Source: Photobacterium sanguinicancri
Lineage (GTDB): Bacteria > Pseudomonadota > Gammaproteobacteria > Enterobacterales > Vibrionaceae
DNA: 64,000 bases
NCBI RefSeq assembly: GCF_002265265.1
Contig: NZ_NOIF01000001.1
Span: 1 to 64,000 of the forward strand
Direction of reading: 5' to 3'
Shown here piece after piece: positions 7,635 to 17,361 of the stretch. The stretch's first letter is position 1; every line of letters starts with the position of its first letter. The notes beneath the pieces are model-generated. The model ran no database searches. It saw only the letters and a list, made by a program, of their open reading frames with translations, and was not told the origin of the DNA. The translations under genes were made by a program, and so were the position numbers.

Positions 7635-10304
7635 ATGAGCCTTTTGAATCGGGTTTCGATTAAATCGAGATTGCTCGTTTTAGTCATTTTACCACTTGGT
7701 TTTATGACGATTTTTGCAGGATTAGAGATTCAAAGTCTCTATAAAAACGTTAATACGTTAAACATGCTTAATACGCGTGTCATGTTATTGAGTGAGGCTT
7801 CTTCCTTTTTGTCTGAAGCACATTTGGCAAAAATAAGTATGCAAAATGAGACATTGAGCCCAAATGACAATTCTATGTCGAACATCCTTAATGAAAAGGT
7901 CCAAAAAATACGCTTACTCATTCCAGATGCATTTACAGCACCAGAAGCAAAAAAAGCCAATGTGTTAATGGATGATTTAGCTGATGCTGTTTCGGAGTTT
8001 TCTGAGACGCAACAAGATGATTTACTCGATTGGTCGGCATGGATTGATGAGACCCTTAATGGCGTATTCACCAGTTTAGAAAAGTCACCACTGACAATTA
8101 ATAATAAAAAAGTGGAACAAAACCTTGGTGTTTTATACCAGCTCAACTGGTTATCTTTGTGGTCTCAACAAGAAAATTGGTTTATCCGCCAGTTGCTGCT
8201 AATGCCTGATATAGCCGAAGATATTAAACCTGAGCTCGTTAGTGTTATTCAAAATCAGCAACTTTATATTGATCGTTTTATCTCTATTAATGCCGACCCA
8301 CAGCAAATCGAATTGCTTAAAAAAACATTTTCAGATCCTGCTTTTGCTAATAGCTATATTTTACGGGAAGGCTTACTCGGTGGCGGCGTCTCTCAAGATG
8401 CGATTAGTGTCGGGCTGAAAGCTTTGGATGAACGCTATAACTTGATTCAATTCGTTGTTGGCGAAGTGAGTCAGCAGTTAGTGTCTGAAATTCATACAAC
8501 GATAGCCAGTGCTAAAGTGAAAACGGGTATTTTTACCAGCGCGATTTTACTGACTCTGCTTGTACTAAGTATTCTTGGGGTGAACCTAGCTAAGCGTATT
8601 ATTCAGTATTTAGGGCGCGTGATTAACACGATGTCGAGAATTGAAGAATCGACTGATGTCATGGTGAAGGTCGAAGAAGATGGGCGTGATGAATTCACTG
8701 TTTTTACCAAAAAACTGAATATTCTGATTGATGAGCGATACCATAACCAAGCTAAAATAGTGTTAGCAAAAGAGGAAGCTGAAAATGCCAATGTGGCGAA
8801 AAGTGCTTTTCTTGCCAATATGTCGCATGAAATTCGAACGCCGCTCAACGGCATCATTGGTATGTCATCAATACTGTCAGATACCGACCTTAATCCTTCC
8901 CAGTCTGAATACCTGCAAATTGTAGAAACCTCTTCACAAACCTTACTGTTGTTGATTAACGACATCTTGGATCTGTCTAAAATCGAATCGGGTAATCTGG
9001 TTATCGCACCGACGGAATGTAACGTGCGTGAGGTGGCTTACGATACTATGTCGATTGTGATGGCAAAAGCTTCTGAGCAGAATCTAGCATTGAAAGTCGA
9101 TATTGCCCCTGACGTTGCGGCATTAACCATGATAGATGAACACCGTTTACGTCAAATACTGATGAACTTAATGTCGAATGCCGTGAAGTTTACCTTATCG
9201 GGCTCGGTGACGTTATCGGTCACCCAGCAGATGAAAGACAACGGTCAAGCTGCTATTCGTTTTGCAATTATCGATACAGGCATTGGTATTGCGAAAGACA
9301 AGCAGGACCAAGTTTTTGCACCGTTTACGCAAGAAGATGGTTCGATCACTCGTCAGTTTGGCGGTACGGGCTTAGGGCTGGCGATCTGTCGTCAGCTTGT
9401 AGAGTTAATGGATGGCGACTTAGCGCTAGATTCTGAAAAAGGAAAAGGTAGTACTTTCTACTTCACTATTGATGTCGATATTGTAAAGGCACAAGCGCCG
9501 AAAGTAGCGAGTTTACAAAATGTGAAGACACTGTTAGTGACAAACGAAGTCGGTTACGCTGACGCATTGAAAAAGCAGTGTATAGAGCATGGCTTTTCCG
9601 TGGATGTTGAAACGGTCATGAGCAATGTAGATCGTTCTTCAAATTACTATGATTTGATCCTGTTCTGTCAGGGTTCTCTGATCCGCACTATAGATACCAT
9701 AGCTGAAATTAAAGCGGTGAAATCACCTGCCGCAGTCGTAGTATGTACCAGCCATAGCGACGAGCAGTATGATTTTGGTACTCACATTGATGGTGTGATT
9801 AGTGCGCCATTGTTTGGTCGCCGTTTAGTGAAAGCGACCAGTCAAGCATTGAAAAGAGTGCAAGAGCATCATAAGAAAATTCAAGCTTCACTTGGCGTTG
9901 TTCTTGATGAGGCCGTTAGCGTGAAAGATGTGGTGCTGGTGGTTGAAGATAACCTTGTTAATCAGAAAGTCGCATCACTCTTCTTGAAAAAGGCGGGCTA
10001 CGATTTTGAGTTAGCAAATAATGGTCAAGAGGCCGTCGATGCGATAACGCAAGGTAAGCAGTTTAAGGCCATTTTGATGGACTGCATGATGCCAGTAATG
10101 GATGGTTTCTCCGCAACAGAAGCCATTCGTGCTTGGGAAGGGCAAAACGAAAAATCTCGTTTGCCAATTATTGCGTTAACTGCGAGTGTACTCGACCAAG
10201 ATATTGATAAGTGTTTTGAAGCGGGCATGGATGATTATGTGGCTAAGCCATTCAAGAAAGAAGTCTTGTTAGATAAGCTCGATAAGCTTAACGAAGTAGC
10301 CTAG
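7635..10304 (+). CDS. Hybrid sensor histidine kinase with C-terminal receiver
   Basis: This 889-residue protein has a membrane helix at about residues 12-30, a mainly helical periplasmic region of about 260 residues, a second helix near 292-315, a HAMP-like linker, and a dimerisation domain with [12 protein letters not shown] (His398 as phospho-acceptor). The ATPase domain has [15 protein letters not shown] and GGTGLGL; a degenerate receiver-like segment (about 630-740) precedes a true receiver with Asp816 in [10 protein letters not shown]. The periplasmic part loosely resembles nitrate-sensor (NIT) domains but I am not sure. AAGGAG lies before the ATG. It is divergent from the porin/binding-protein pair, which may supply its signal. 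No output regulator is adjacent, so phosphate probably passes to an HPt protein elsewhere. Confidence 0.9.
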   Translation: MSLLNRVSIKSRLLVLVILPLGFMTIFAGLEIQSLYKNVNTLNMLNTRVMLLSEASSFLSEAHLAKISMQNETLSPNDNSMSNILNEKVQKIRLLIPDAFTAPEAKKANVLMDDLADAVSEFSETQQDDLLDWSAWIDETLNGVFTSLEKSPLTINNKKVEQNLGVLYQLNWLSLWSQQENWFIRQLLLMPDIAEDIKPELVSVIQNQQLYIDRFISINADPQQIELLKKTFSDPAFANSYILREGLLGGGVSQDAISVGLKALDERYNLIQFVVGEVSQQLVSEIHTTIASAKVKTGIFTSAILLTLLVLSILGVNLAKRIIQYLGRVINTMSRIEESTDVMVKVEEDGRDEFTVFTKKLNILIDERYHNQAKIVLAKEEAENANVAKSAFLANMSHEIRTPLNGIIGMSSILSDTDLNPSQSEYLQIVETSSQTLLLLINDILDLSKIESGNLVIAPTECNVREVAYDTMSIVMAKASEQNLALKVDIAPDVAALTMIDEHRLRQILMNLMSNAVKFTLSGSVTLSVTQQMKDNGQAAIRFAIIDTGIGIAKDKQDQVFAPFTQEDGSITRQFGGTGLGLAICRQLVELMDGDLALDSEKGKGSTFYFTIDVDIVKAQAPKVASLQNVKTLLVTNEVGYADALKKQCIEHGFSVDVETVMSNVDRSSNYYDLILFCQGSLIRTIDTIAEIKAVKSPAAVVVCTSHSDEQYDFGTHIDGVISAPLFGRRLVKATSQALKRVQEHHKKIQASLGVVLDEAVSVKDVVLVVEDNLVNQKVASLFLKKAGYDFELANNGQEAVDAITQGKQFKAILMDCMMPVMDGFSATEAIRAWEGQNEKSRLPIIALTASVLDQDIDKCFEAGMDDYVAKPFKKEVLLDKLDKLNEVA

Positions 10305-10312
10305 TTTGAAGC

Positions 10313-10345
10313 CACCGCAGAGACTATAACTCTGCGGTGTTTTTG
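10313..10345 (+). terminator. Rho-independent terminator of the hybrid kinase gene
   Basis: CACCGCAGAG pairs with CTCTGCGGTG around a seven-base loop, followed by a T tract. It begins nine bases after the stop codon. Confidence 0.88.
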
Positions 10346-10889
10346 TTTGTAAGTTGTGAGCACATGCTTGTAGTTGCCGTATCTCGGGTGTGAAGTGTGG
10401 CTCAGTTAGTTAATCCCCTCAAGGCTTATCGCTGCTTTACTTGAAAGCTGCGATGGGCCTTTGTATATGGCCTACTATTGTTGCGGTGAATTGACACTCT
10501 TATTGTCTTATGTCGGTTGTCTTTCTTTACTGCTGATTAACCGAGAAGCTTGATGGATATTCACTTCGAATAAATTAATCAAACGCGGTATGGAATAGTT
10601 ACGAGGCATTTTTGTTGGATTCGTGACTTATCACCATTAAAGGTTGTGCTAGGGCTCTGTTCATTTTCAATGACTAACTCTAGTCCATTTATAATGGTTC
10701 GTTTCTATTAGATAACTGTGAAAATGAAAGCATCGCTTTACACCGTTATGTGTAAAGCGGTGTTTGTATTTATCCCTGCATTTTATATGCACTGTTATAA
10801 AGACAGTTACTGATATACCTCTTAGCTATTGGTTAACAAGCAAAATACCGTTACAGTGCTTTTAATTAGTCACTCGCAGGAGCATAAGA
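10346..10889. other. Intergenic region with an isolated hairpin
   Basis: No convincing gene was found in these 544 bases. The one structure of note is a perfect ten-pair hairpin at 10734-10759. The promoter for the LysE-family gene presumably lies in the last 100 bases. Confidence 0.4.
10734..10759 (+). terminator. Isolated strong hairpin, terminator-like
   Basis: CGCTTTACAC and GTGTAAAGCG form a ten-pair stem around CGTTAT, followed by GTGTTTGTATTT. The T tract is interrupted. No open frame ends just before it, so it may close a short untranslated transcript or be a remnant. Confidence 0.4.
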
Positions 10890-11510
10890 GTGGAATACGG
10901 TGTGTTGTTGGTGTTTATTCCAACTTTCTTTTTTGTGTCGATAACCCCGGGTATGTGCATGACGTTGGCTTTAGGGCTGGGGATGAGCATTGGTTTTCGT
11001 CGAACGCTGTGGATGATGCTAGGTGAAGTGGTGGGTGTGGCATTAGTCGCAATCAGTGCGGTATTGGGCATAGCTGCAATTATGATCAAAATGCCTTGGC
11101 TGTTCGTGGTGTTCAAAACCATAGGTGCGATGTATCTGGCTTATCTTGGCCTGCAAATGTGGCAGTCTAAGGGCAAGATGGCACTGAGTGATGACAAGTT
11201 GCAGACATCTCAAGCATCGAATTTAGGCTTAGTCGCACAGGGGTTCATTACCGCGATTGCTAATCCGAAAGGGTGGGCATTTATGATCTCATTACTACCT
11301 CCTTTCATTCAGTCAGATCTGGATTTTGCTCCACAGCTTGCGTTGTTGGTGAGCATTATTATGATTTCTGAGTTTGTTTGTATGTCGATTTATGCCAGTG
11401 GTGGCAAGGCATTACGCCGATTGTTGATGAATCAACAAAACGTGAAAACCATGAATCGAATAGCGGGTAGCATGATGTTTGGTGTCGCGATTTGGTTACT
11501 GATGAGCTAA
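10890..11510 (+). CDS. LysE/RhtB-family amino-acid exporter
   Basis: The 206-residue membrane protein opens with the family pattern: a first helix, then TPGMCMTLALGLGMSIGFRRT, and has about six helices with the central AYLGLQMWQS and GFITAIANPKGW motifs. LysE/RhtB proteins export amino acids such as lysine, homoserine or threonine and keep internal levels safe. The start is GTG at 10890, preceded by AGGAG at the right distance. The gene stands alone or is cotranscribed with the VOC gene 50 bp downstream. The substrate is unknown. Confidence 0.9.
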   Translation: MEYGVLLVFIPTFFFVSITPGMCMTLALGLGMSIGFRRTLWMMLGEVVGVALVAISAVLGIAAIMIKMPWLFVVFKTIGAMYLAYLGLQMWQSKGKMALSDDKLQTSQASNLGLVAQGFITAIANPKGWAFMISLLPPFIQSDLDFAPQLALLVSIIMISEFVCMSIYASGGKALRRLLMNQQNVKTMNRIAGSMMFGVAIWLLMS

Positions 11511-11560
11511 GCTCATGAAAAAATTAATAAATAAATATAAAGATCACAAGGAGAGTTGCT

Positions 11561-11938
11561 ATGTTCAGTCATGTGATGGTAGGTACCAATGATATGGAGA
11601 AGTCGAAAGCATTCTATGATGCGACTTTTGCCGAGTTGGGTTACGCACCAGGGATGATGGATGAGAAAGGTCGTTGTTTCTATGTCACTAAGACCGGTGT
11701 TTTTTCAATAACGAAGCCGATTAATGGCGAGTCGGCGACTCACGGCAACGGCAGCACTATTGGCTTTTCAGTGGAAAATGCCGATATGGCTAATGCGTGG
11801 CATGCGGCAGGTATCGCTAACGGTGGCGTGACATGTGAAGAGCCCCCTGGCGAGCGTGAAGGCAGTCTGATGAAGCTGTACATTGCCTACTTACGCGATC
11901 CTGCGGGTAACAAGATTTGTGCGGTTCATCGTATGTAA
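11561..11938 (+). CDS. VOC (glyoxalase/dioxygenase-like) family protein
   Basis: The 125-residue protein is one VOC unit: it opens FSHVMVGTNDMEKSKAFYDATF, has an internal ADMANAWHAAGIANGG helix, and ends with LRDPAGNKICAVHRM, which carries the conserved DP-GN turn. VOC proteins bind a metal and act as lyases, dioxygenases or resistance proteins. Single-unit proteins of this size are usually of unknown substrate. AAGGAGAG precedes the ATG. It ends at a bidirectional terminator shared with the secretion operon. Confidence 0.9.
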   Translation: MFSHVMVGTNDMEKSKAFYDATFAELGYAPGMMDEKGRCFYVTKTGVFSITKPINGESATHGNGSTIGFSVENADMANAWHAAGIANGGVTCEEPPGEREGSLMKLYIAYLRDPAGNKICAVHRM

Positions 11939-11999
11939 TGTATCTGTCATCCATAATATGGCAAAGTAACCTTATTGCGTATGAGCAAAGCTAAAAATG

Positions 12000-12028
12000 A
12001 AAAGACCGCTGAACTTGCGGTCTTTTTT
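12000..12028. terminator. Bidirectional terminator between the VOC gene and the secretion operon
   Basis: AAAAGACCGC and GCGGTCTTTT make a ten-pair stem with a TGAACTT loop, an A tract on one side and a T tract on the other. It is 61 bases after the VOC stop and 32 bases beyond the ABC gene stop. Confidence 0.9.
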
Positions 12029-12059
12029 GTTACAGTGATTTAGTTAGGTATTAAAGAAA

Positions 12060-14201
12060 TTAGCTCTTAATGGTTTGGATTACCTTGTCTGGGAAACCAA
12101 AGTATTTTTGTGAACCATCATTATCGAGTAGCAAGCAGTTACTCGATGCTGCGATGTAAGACTTGTCGTTGGTCGTGAATATGACGGTCGCCTGCGCTAA
12201 CTTTTCCGTAAACAGTTTATTAATGTATTTTACGTACTCTTTTTCGCAACCGACAAACGGTTCATCGATGATGATCACCCCTTGATCACAACAACCCAGC
12301 CCCAGTGCTATCCGCAATAACTGTTGCACACCATTGGGTAGCTGCTCAACATATTCTGAGGTCATGTTGGTCTCAAGCCCTTGCGGTAACCAAGGGTGTA
12401 AATCGAAGAAATCGATAATTTCTTCCATCTGATGCCGCGCGATCACTCCATCATGAATAATGAAGTTAGATTCCAGCGTACCTTCAAAGATATGCAGTTT
12501 AAAAGGAATATAGTTAATTGCTTTACGATAGCGAAAGTTATTGAATTGCTTGATGTTATATCCATCAATTAACACATTTCCTTGATAACGTTCTTCAAGC
12601 CCAGCCAAGATACTCAGTAAGGTTGTTTTCCCTGAACCAGACATGCCAGATATCGATATTTTGTCGCCAGCAGGAATGGATAAAGCAAGGTTAGTGAGCC
12701 CTGTCGGTGAACCTTGATAGCGATGCGTCAGGCCGCTAACCGTAATATTGCCTTTAAATTGACGAATCGGTGGGCTATTTTCAAGCTGAGTACGATCATC
12801 ATTTAATGACATTAACGCATTGATTTGGGCGCTGGCAGCTTTAATCGTTTTGAATTTAGTAATGGCATTGTATATCCCCATAATTGGCCCAAGGGCTTTC
12901 CACACCAAAATAATGATTGCCAGCATCGCACCGGCGTCGGTTTTACCTGCCATCACACCGAGTACCGCGGTCACAATACTGGCGGTGCCTATGGCTTGAA
13001 TGAGTCCTTGTCCCATAGATTGAATTCTACCATTGGTGATCGATACACCTTTGGCATCTTCAAGGCTCTGATTGTGTGCCGCATGAAAGCGAGAGCGGAT
13101 CACCCGCAATAACGGTAAGCCTTGAATGGTACTGATACTACGCAGTAGCTCATTCCATTGGTAAGACACCATCGCATTCGCGCGCGAGCTTTTTGATGTG
13201 GCTTGGTTGTAGATATAGCGTGAGTACACACAAAATAGCAGCATGAGTACGATCCCCGCGAGTACTGTTAGCGCCGCAGATCCTGAGATAATCGTGATAG
13301 CTAAAATGAAGATAATCACAAAAGGCAAATCAAAGTAGCTAAGGGTTGATTCCGCGGTGACTAGCTTACGGAGTTGGTCGATATCTTTTAATCGAGCAAG
13401 CTGGGAAGAGACTCCGGCCGAAGAGGTCATAGAGTAGGGCAGCCAAAGCAACTTGCTGATGACATGTTTTGAGATGTGAGTGGCCAGATCTTTACCTGAT
13501 GTCGCCAATATATTCATCCGAAGTCGTTTAAAACCATACTCGGAAGCGGCTAAGAAAATCGCAAGAGCAGCAAGCCAAAATAACGTGGTTTCAGAGCCAG
13601 ATGTAAGCGCGAAACTGTATACGCCCATAATGAAAAAAGGCTGCATTGCACCAAGAATATTGATGATCAAGCTAAGGAGCATCAAGCTTTTCATTTCATT
13701 GTTATAGCGATAGAAAGCGTACTTAATCCAATTAGATTTATCTTGTGACTCTGGTGGCGGTTCGCGAAAAATCTTTGAATATTCGGAAATTTCGCACACG
13801 GCGCAGGTATCGTCTGTAAGAGTATGTTCAATTAAGACGTTGTTACGATAATCGAACAGCTTAGCTAATCCATTTTCGATGCCAAGGAAGATAGTACAGA
13901 CGTTATTGAACTCGACAAAAGCGGGCACGGAAATACGGCTCAATTCTGTCATCGATGTAAGCTGGCGTGTTTTACACTCGTAATCCAGCCGCGTTAAAGT
14001 ACTCGAAAAACTGTCTATGTCTTTGGCTTGGGGCACAAAGGCATCGGTTAGAATATCTGGTGTACCTTCCCACTGTAGCGTTATTAAGGTGTAGGCGATC
14101 CCTAAAATGGAGGGTGAGTTGTTATAACGTTTTTTAAATTTGGCAGAACCAAAATCGCTCAGCCGTTCTTCGGTATTGCTAAAATCAATCAATACACTCA
14201 T
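12060..14201 (-). CDS. Type I secretion ABC subunit with peptidase-like N-domain and eroded ATPase
   Basis: This 713-residue protein has a C39-peptidase-like N-terminal region (about 1-140) without a recognisable catalytic Cys-His pair, membrane helices (about 170-440), and an ATPase domain (about 485-710). This is the layout of LapB/HlyB-type exporters. Walker A (GMSGSGKTT, about 516-524) and Walker B with its Glu (GVIIIDEPF) are intact, but the signature reads QLPNGVQQ instead of LSGGQ and the H-loop His is replaced in FTTNDKS. It overlaps the previous ABC gene by four bases. The two probably form a heterodimer moving the giant protein encoded divergently. It is the last gene of a six-gene operon. 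Confidence 0.82.
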   Translation of the reverse strand: MSVLIDFSNTEERLSDFGSAKFKKRYNNSPSILGIAYTLITLQWEGTPDILTDAFVPQAKDIDSFSSTLTRLDYECKTRQLTSMTELSRISVPAFVEFNNVCTIFLGIENGLAKLFDYRNNVLIEHTLTDDTCAVCEISEYSKIFREPPPESQDKSNWIKYAFYRYNNEMKSLMLLSLIINILGAMQPFFIMGVYSFALTSGSETTLFWLAALAIFLAASEYGFKRLRMNILATSGKDLATHISKHVISKLLWLPYSMTSSAGVSSQLARLKDIDQLRKLVTAESTLSYFDLPFVIIFILAITIISGSAALTVLAGIVLMLLFCVYSRYIYNQATSKSSRANAMVSYQWNELLRSISTIQGLPLLRVIRSRFHAAHNQSLEDAKGVSITNGRIQSMGQGLIQAIGTASIVTAVLGVMAGKTDAGAMLAIIILVWKALGPIMGIYNAITKFKTIKAASAQINALMSLNDDRTQLENSPPIRQFKGNITVSGLTHRYQGSPTGLTNLALSIPAGDKISISGMSGSGKTTLLSILAGLEERYQGNVLIDGYNIKQFNNFRYRKAINYIPFKLHIFEGTLESNFIIHDGVIARHQMEEIIDFFDLHPWLPQGLETNMTSEYVEQLPNGVQQLLRIALGLGCCDQGVIIIDEPFVGCEKEYVKYINKLFTEKLAQATVIFTTNDKSYIAASSNCLLLDNDGSQKYFGFPDKVIQTIKS

Positions 14202-15901
14202 GCGGCGACCTTCTTATCAAATTTATGTTTAACCAAACGAGTGTCGAGTTGACCGAGCTTGTTGCTGACAATTATACAAATAAAGTTGTTTGATTTTGGG
14301 GCGATACAGGCCAGTAACAATCGGCCAAATTTTTCGTCATACACCATGTCGATATCATCGATCATTAAGACTGACTTATTACTTAGTAGTGCTCGCACGA
14401 TCAGTAGCGCGAATAAAACCTGCCGCGAAAAAGGCAACTGTGATTGGCTAGATATTTGAGTATAAAAGCCATTTTTGAGGCCATTAATTTTGTCTTTAAT
14501 GGCGAGGTTTTCACACAATGCAAAAGCCGCGTTATTGAGGTGAGATTGAAAACACGTCAGGTTGTCGATGATGGAGCCTTCCACCAGTGAGGTATTCTTA
14601 TCGACTTTAATAATGTGATTACGCCATGTGGTGTACTCAATACTTTCAAATGCTTGCTGATTAACCTCAATCTGAAAACAATCGTCGTGTGTGTCACGGG
14701 TTAAACAGCGCAGCAAGTGACTCTTACCACTGCCGCTGGGCCCTGTTAGCAAATGAATGTATCCAGTTGCCAGTGTTAGCTGATTGGGTACATACGCTGT
14801 GTTATTAACTGTGATAGCTGCAATGGGCTGTTTACCCGCAAAAAGCGTATCAGTGTTTGAAGGTGTGAGTGTTTGCTCACGGTTCTGGTTTTGTGCTGAG
14901 CAAGACACTTGTGATGAAATTGGTGCTTGTGGTGAAAGGTGGCTTTGAGGGAGAGTGCGCGCAGATTCTAACGCTAACAATTCCGCAATACGCGTAATGT
15001 TGAGTTGATTAACACGCCAGCGGCTTAGGGTACGCATGACTTGTTGGTAAGGGGCAAAATAACGGTTGGTCAGCAAGATAACTGCCGCCATTACCCCTTG
15101 GCTAATTTCTAGGTTGATAACTGCACGGGCGCACAATACAACCACGATAGCCACGGAGAGCTGCTGAATAAGGTTGAGAGTCAGATTAAAAGACGATTCG
15201 AGGCGTTCATACGCAATACTTTGGGTTTCGCGTTCGCTAATCATCTCGACCATCACACTTTCGACACGATACTCCATAGTACGGCTTTTGATATCGAGCG
15301 GATTAGAGACAATTTCGATGATTTTTGAATTGGTCAGTCCTTCTATATCTGAACGCTGAGATAAGATCTCGACCCTTCTTTTCGCTAAATAACGTGCAGC
15401 AATCAATAAAATGGTCGATGCCAGTATTAAGGCAATCCCTGCCCACATATTGATGAGGAAAATGATCAAGATAGTTATGGCACTGGTACCACCGTTGATC
15501 ATTGCTTTAATCGATTCACCACCAAAGAATTGTTTAATGTCTGGGATCGTAGCGATCCGCTCTAAGTATTCCCCCATTTCCAAGCGATTAAAACGCTCGA
15601 TATTGGCGGAACAAATAGCCATGAAAACGCGGTTGGTTAACTGGCTTTCAAAGCGTTTCATTATCACTGATACCAAATGTTCTTCTTGGCGTTTTAATTG
15701 GTAGTCCAGGAAAATAGCGGTGAGAATAATCCCAAACAACAGCATAAGCGAATGGGTGGATTGATTCGGTAAAATACGGTCAAAAATGATCAGAATAGAG
15801 AACGGCAACACCAGCCCAAGCAGGGTTGTCATTATGGTAGAGAAAACCAAATACAGCTTATCTAGCGGGCTGATTTTTCGTGTAAATAAAGGATTTTTCA
15901 T
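14198..15901 (-). CDS. Type I secretion ABC subunit, second half, degenerate ATPase
   Basis: The 567-residue protein has an ABC exporter membrane domain (about 15-310) and a nucleotide domain (about 355-560). There is no peptidase-like N-domain. Walker A (GPSGSGKSH, about 385-393) is present, but the signature region reads SQLPFSRQVLFA, the Walker B catalytic Glu is Asp (LMIDDIDM) and no H-loop His is visible (IIVSNKL). An interrupted linker rich in Ser and Gln (about 315-350) separates the domains. The start lies 11 bases after the TolC stop. With its partner it would make one asymmetric exporter; on its own it is probably a poor ATPase. Confidence 0.8.
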   Translation of the reverse strand: MKNPLFTRKISPLDKLYLVFSTIMTTLLGLVLPFSILIIFDRILPNQSTHSLMLLFGIILTAIFLDYQLKRQEEHLVSVIMKRFESQLTNRVFMAICSANIERFNRLEMGEYLERIATIPDIKQFFGGESIKAMINGGTSAITILIIFLINMWAGIALILASTILLIAARYLAKRRVEILSQRSDIEGLTNSKIIEIVSNPLDIKSRTMEYRVESVMVEMISERETQSIAYERLESSFNLTLNLIQQLSVAIVVVLCARAVINLEISQGVMAAVILLTNRYFAPYQQVMRTLSRWRVNQLNITRIAELLALESARTLPQSHLSPQAPISSQVSCSAQNQNREQTLTPSNTDTLFAGKQPIAAITVNNTAYVPNQLTLATGYIHLLTGPSGSGKSHLLRCLTRDTHDDCFQIEVNQQAFESIEYTTWRNHIIKVDKNTSLVEGSIIDNLTCFQSHLNNAAFALCENLAIKDKINGLKNGFYTQISSQSQLPFSRQVLFALLIVRALLSNKSVLMIDDIDMVYDEKFGRLLLACIAPKSNNFICIIVSNKLGQLDTRLVKHKFDKKVAA

Positions 15902-15912
15902 GCGTTATTCCT

Positions 15913-17361
15913 TTATTGAGCCAAGAGGTGAAGAGGAATTGGCGAATCGGTTTTGCTGTCACTCGCAGGAGACATTTGTGCTGCAATCTTGCCTATGGTG
16001 TTCATGTTTAAATTGCCAATTAATTCGTTAAGTTGCACTAAGCTGATGATGTAATCGTAACGAGCGTTTTCGTAATCTCTAATGCTACTGAAAAGCTTAC
16101 TCTCGGCGGATAGCAAGTCAGTTATGGTGCGAGTCCCGAGTTTATGTGCTTTCTGAATACCTTTATATGAGGCGTAATTGGCTTGAATGATGGTTGTGAG
16201 GCTGCGTAGCGAAGCTGAGTAATCATTAATGTCGTAAATAAAGGTATCAAATGATTGTTGGCTTTGTTGCTTACTGTCTTGTAGGTCAATTTCAGCGCGT
16301 TCGATATTGACCTTATTTTGTTCATAACGGTAATAGTCTTTGCCACCATTAAAAATGGGCACGTCCAAGGTTAGGGTGTAAACCGCTTCTTCAGTGGTGC
16401 CGTTATTGGGAAACACATTGGCTGACGCATCGTTGGTGTTGTCGTAGGTATAACCCACGCTGCCTTTTAATGACGGTGCAAAGGTTGCCCCTGTTTCCTT
16501 TAATGACTGGCGATTTCTTTTTACCTCTTGTTGGGCAATCAGTAAGTTGTAGCCCGAGGTGTACATGATCTCGTTAAGCTGACGTTGGCGAGTGAGCGAT
16601 ATTTCATTGAATTGAATCGTCGACTGTAAATCGTGGTCAGGGTTTAGCGGTTGTTGAACAATATTTTCAAGCTTAGTTAAGATGACACGCTGTTCTTTTT
16701 TTAAGCTGCGCAGGGTATTTGCATTTTTTTCTTTTTGCGCCATGACTTCATATTTTTCGGTTCCTGCTACATTGCCTAGCTCGACATTACGGGTAATAAA
16801 CGTGAGCCGAGCAGCTGAAGAATCAAATTCAGCTTGGGTGGCACGGATTTGCGCATTGTTCTTCAGATACTCAAAGTAGGTGGTTGAGGCATCACGAATA
16901 ATGGATTGACGGGTTTGTTCTGTACGTAGTGTTTCGGTATCCACACTCACCTGAGTACTGGCTTGCGAATAAAGATCACCAAGGTCAAAAATGGTTTGCG
17001 ATAGCGTCACATTGACGCCGTGATTATTGTAGCGGTTATTGGCATCGCTGCCTGTTTCTTGGTGGGTCGAACTATCGTTCCATCGTGTATTGGCAGACAA
17101 GCCGAGCGACGGTAAAAACTTCCCTCGGTTAATGTCGAGGTTATATTCAGATGATTTAAGGCGTGTTTCAGCACTGCTTAGTGACAGGTTCTGTTTTAAT
17201 GCTGTATCTACGACTTCAAGCAAATTGGCGGCTTGTACGTACGAAGATAGTCCTCCTCCGAATAATGAGAGGCTAACAATGGCGCAGGAAACGGCTGTTG
17301 AGACGCTAACAGATTTTCTTAATGGCCATGTATTTTTTAATAACTTTGATGATTTCATCAT
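15913..17361 (-). CDS. TolC-family outer-membrane channel of the type I system
   Basis: The frame is open up to 17481, but the first 40 codons lie over the end of the upstream gene and look non-native. I place the start at the MM pair at 17361/17358, giving about 482 residues with a signal peptide (basic start, hydrophobic run, cut near YVQA-AN). The rest shows the two long coiled-coil repeats of TolC proteins, with NLLEVVDTALKQNLSL at the start and ENARYDYIISLVQLNELIG at the end. It would span the outer membrane and dock with the HlyD adaptor encoded two genes upstream. No strong ribosome site is seen, so coupling to the upstream gene is likely. Confidence 0.83.
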   Translation of the reverse strand: MMKSSKLLKNTWPLRKSVSVSTAVSCAIVSLSLFGGGLSSYVQAANLLEVVDTALKQNLSLSSAETRLKSSEYNLDINRGKFLPSLGLSANTRWNDSSTHQETGSDANNRYNNHGVNVTLSQTIFDLGDLYSQASTQVSVDTETLRTEQTRQSIIRDASTTYFEYLKNNAQIRATQAEFDSSAARLTFITRNVELGNVAGTEKYEVMAQKEKNANTLRSLKKEQRVILTKLENIVQQPLNPDHDLQSTIQFNEISLTRQRQLNEIMYTSGYNLLIAQQEVKRNRQSLKETGATFAPSLKGSVGYTYDNTNDASANVFPNNGTTEEAVYTLTLDVPIFNGGKDYYRYEQNKVNIERAEIDLQDSKQQSQQSFDTFIYDINDYSASLRSLTTIIQANYASYKGIQKAHKLGTRTITDLLSAESKLFSSIRDYENARYDYIISLVQLNELIGNLNMNTIGKIAAQMSPASDSKTDSPIPLHLLAQ

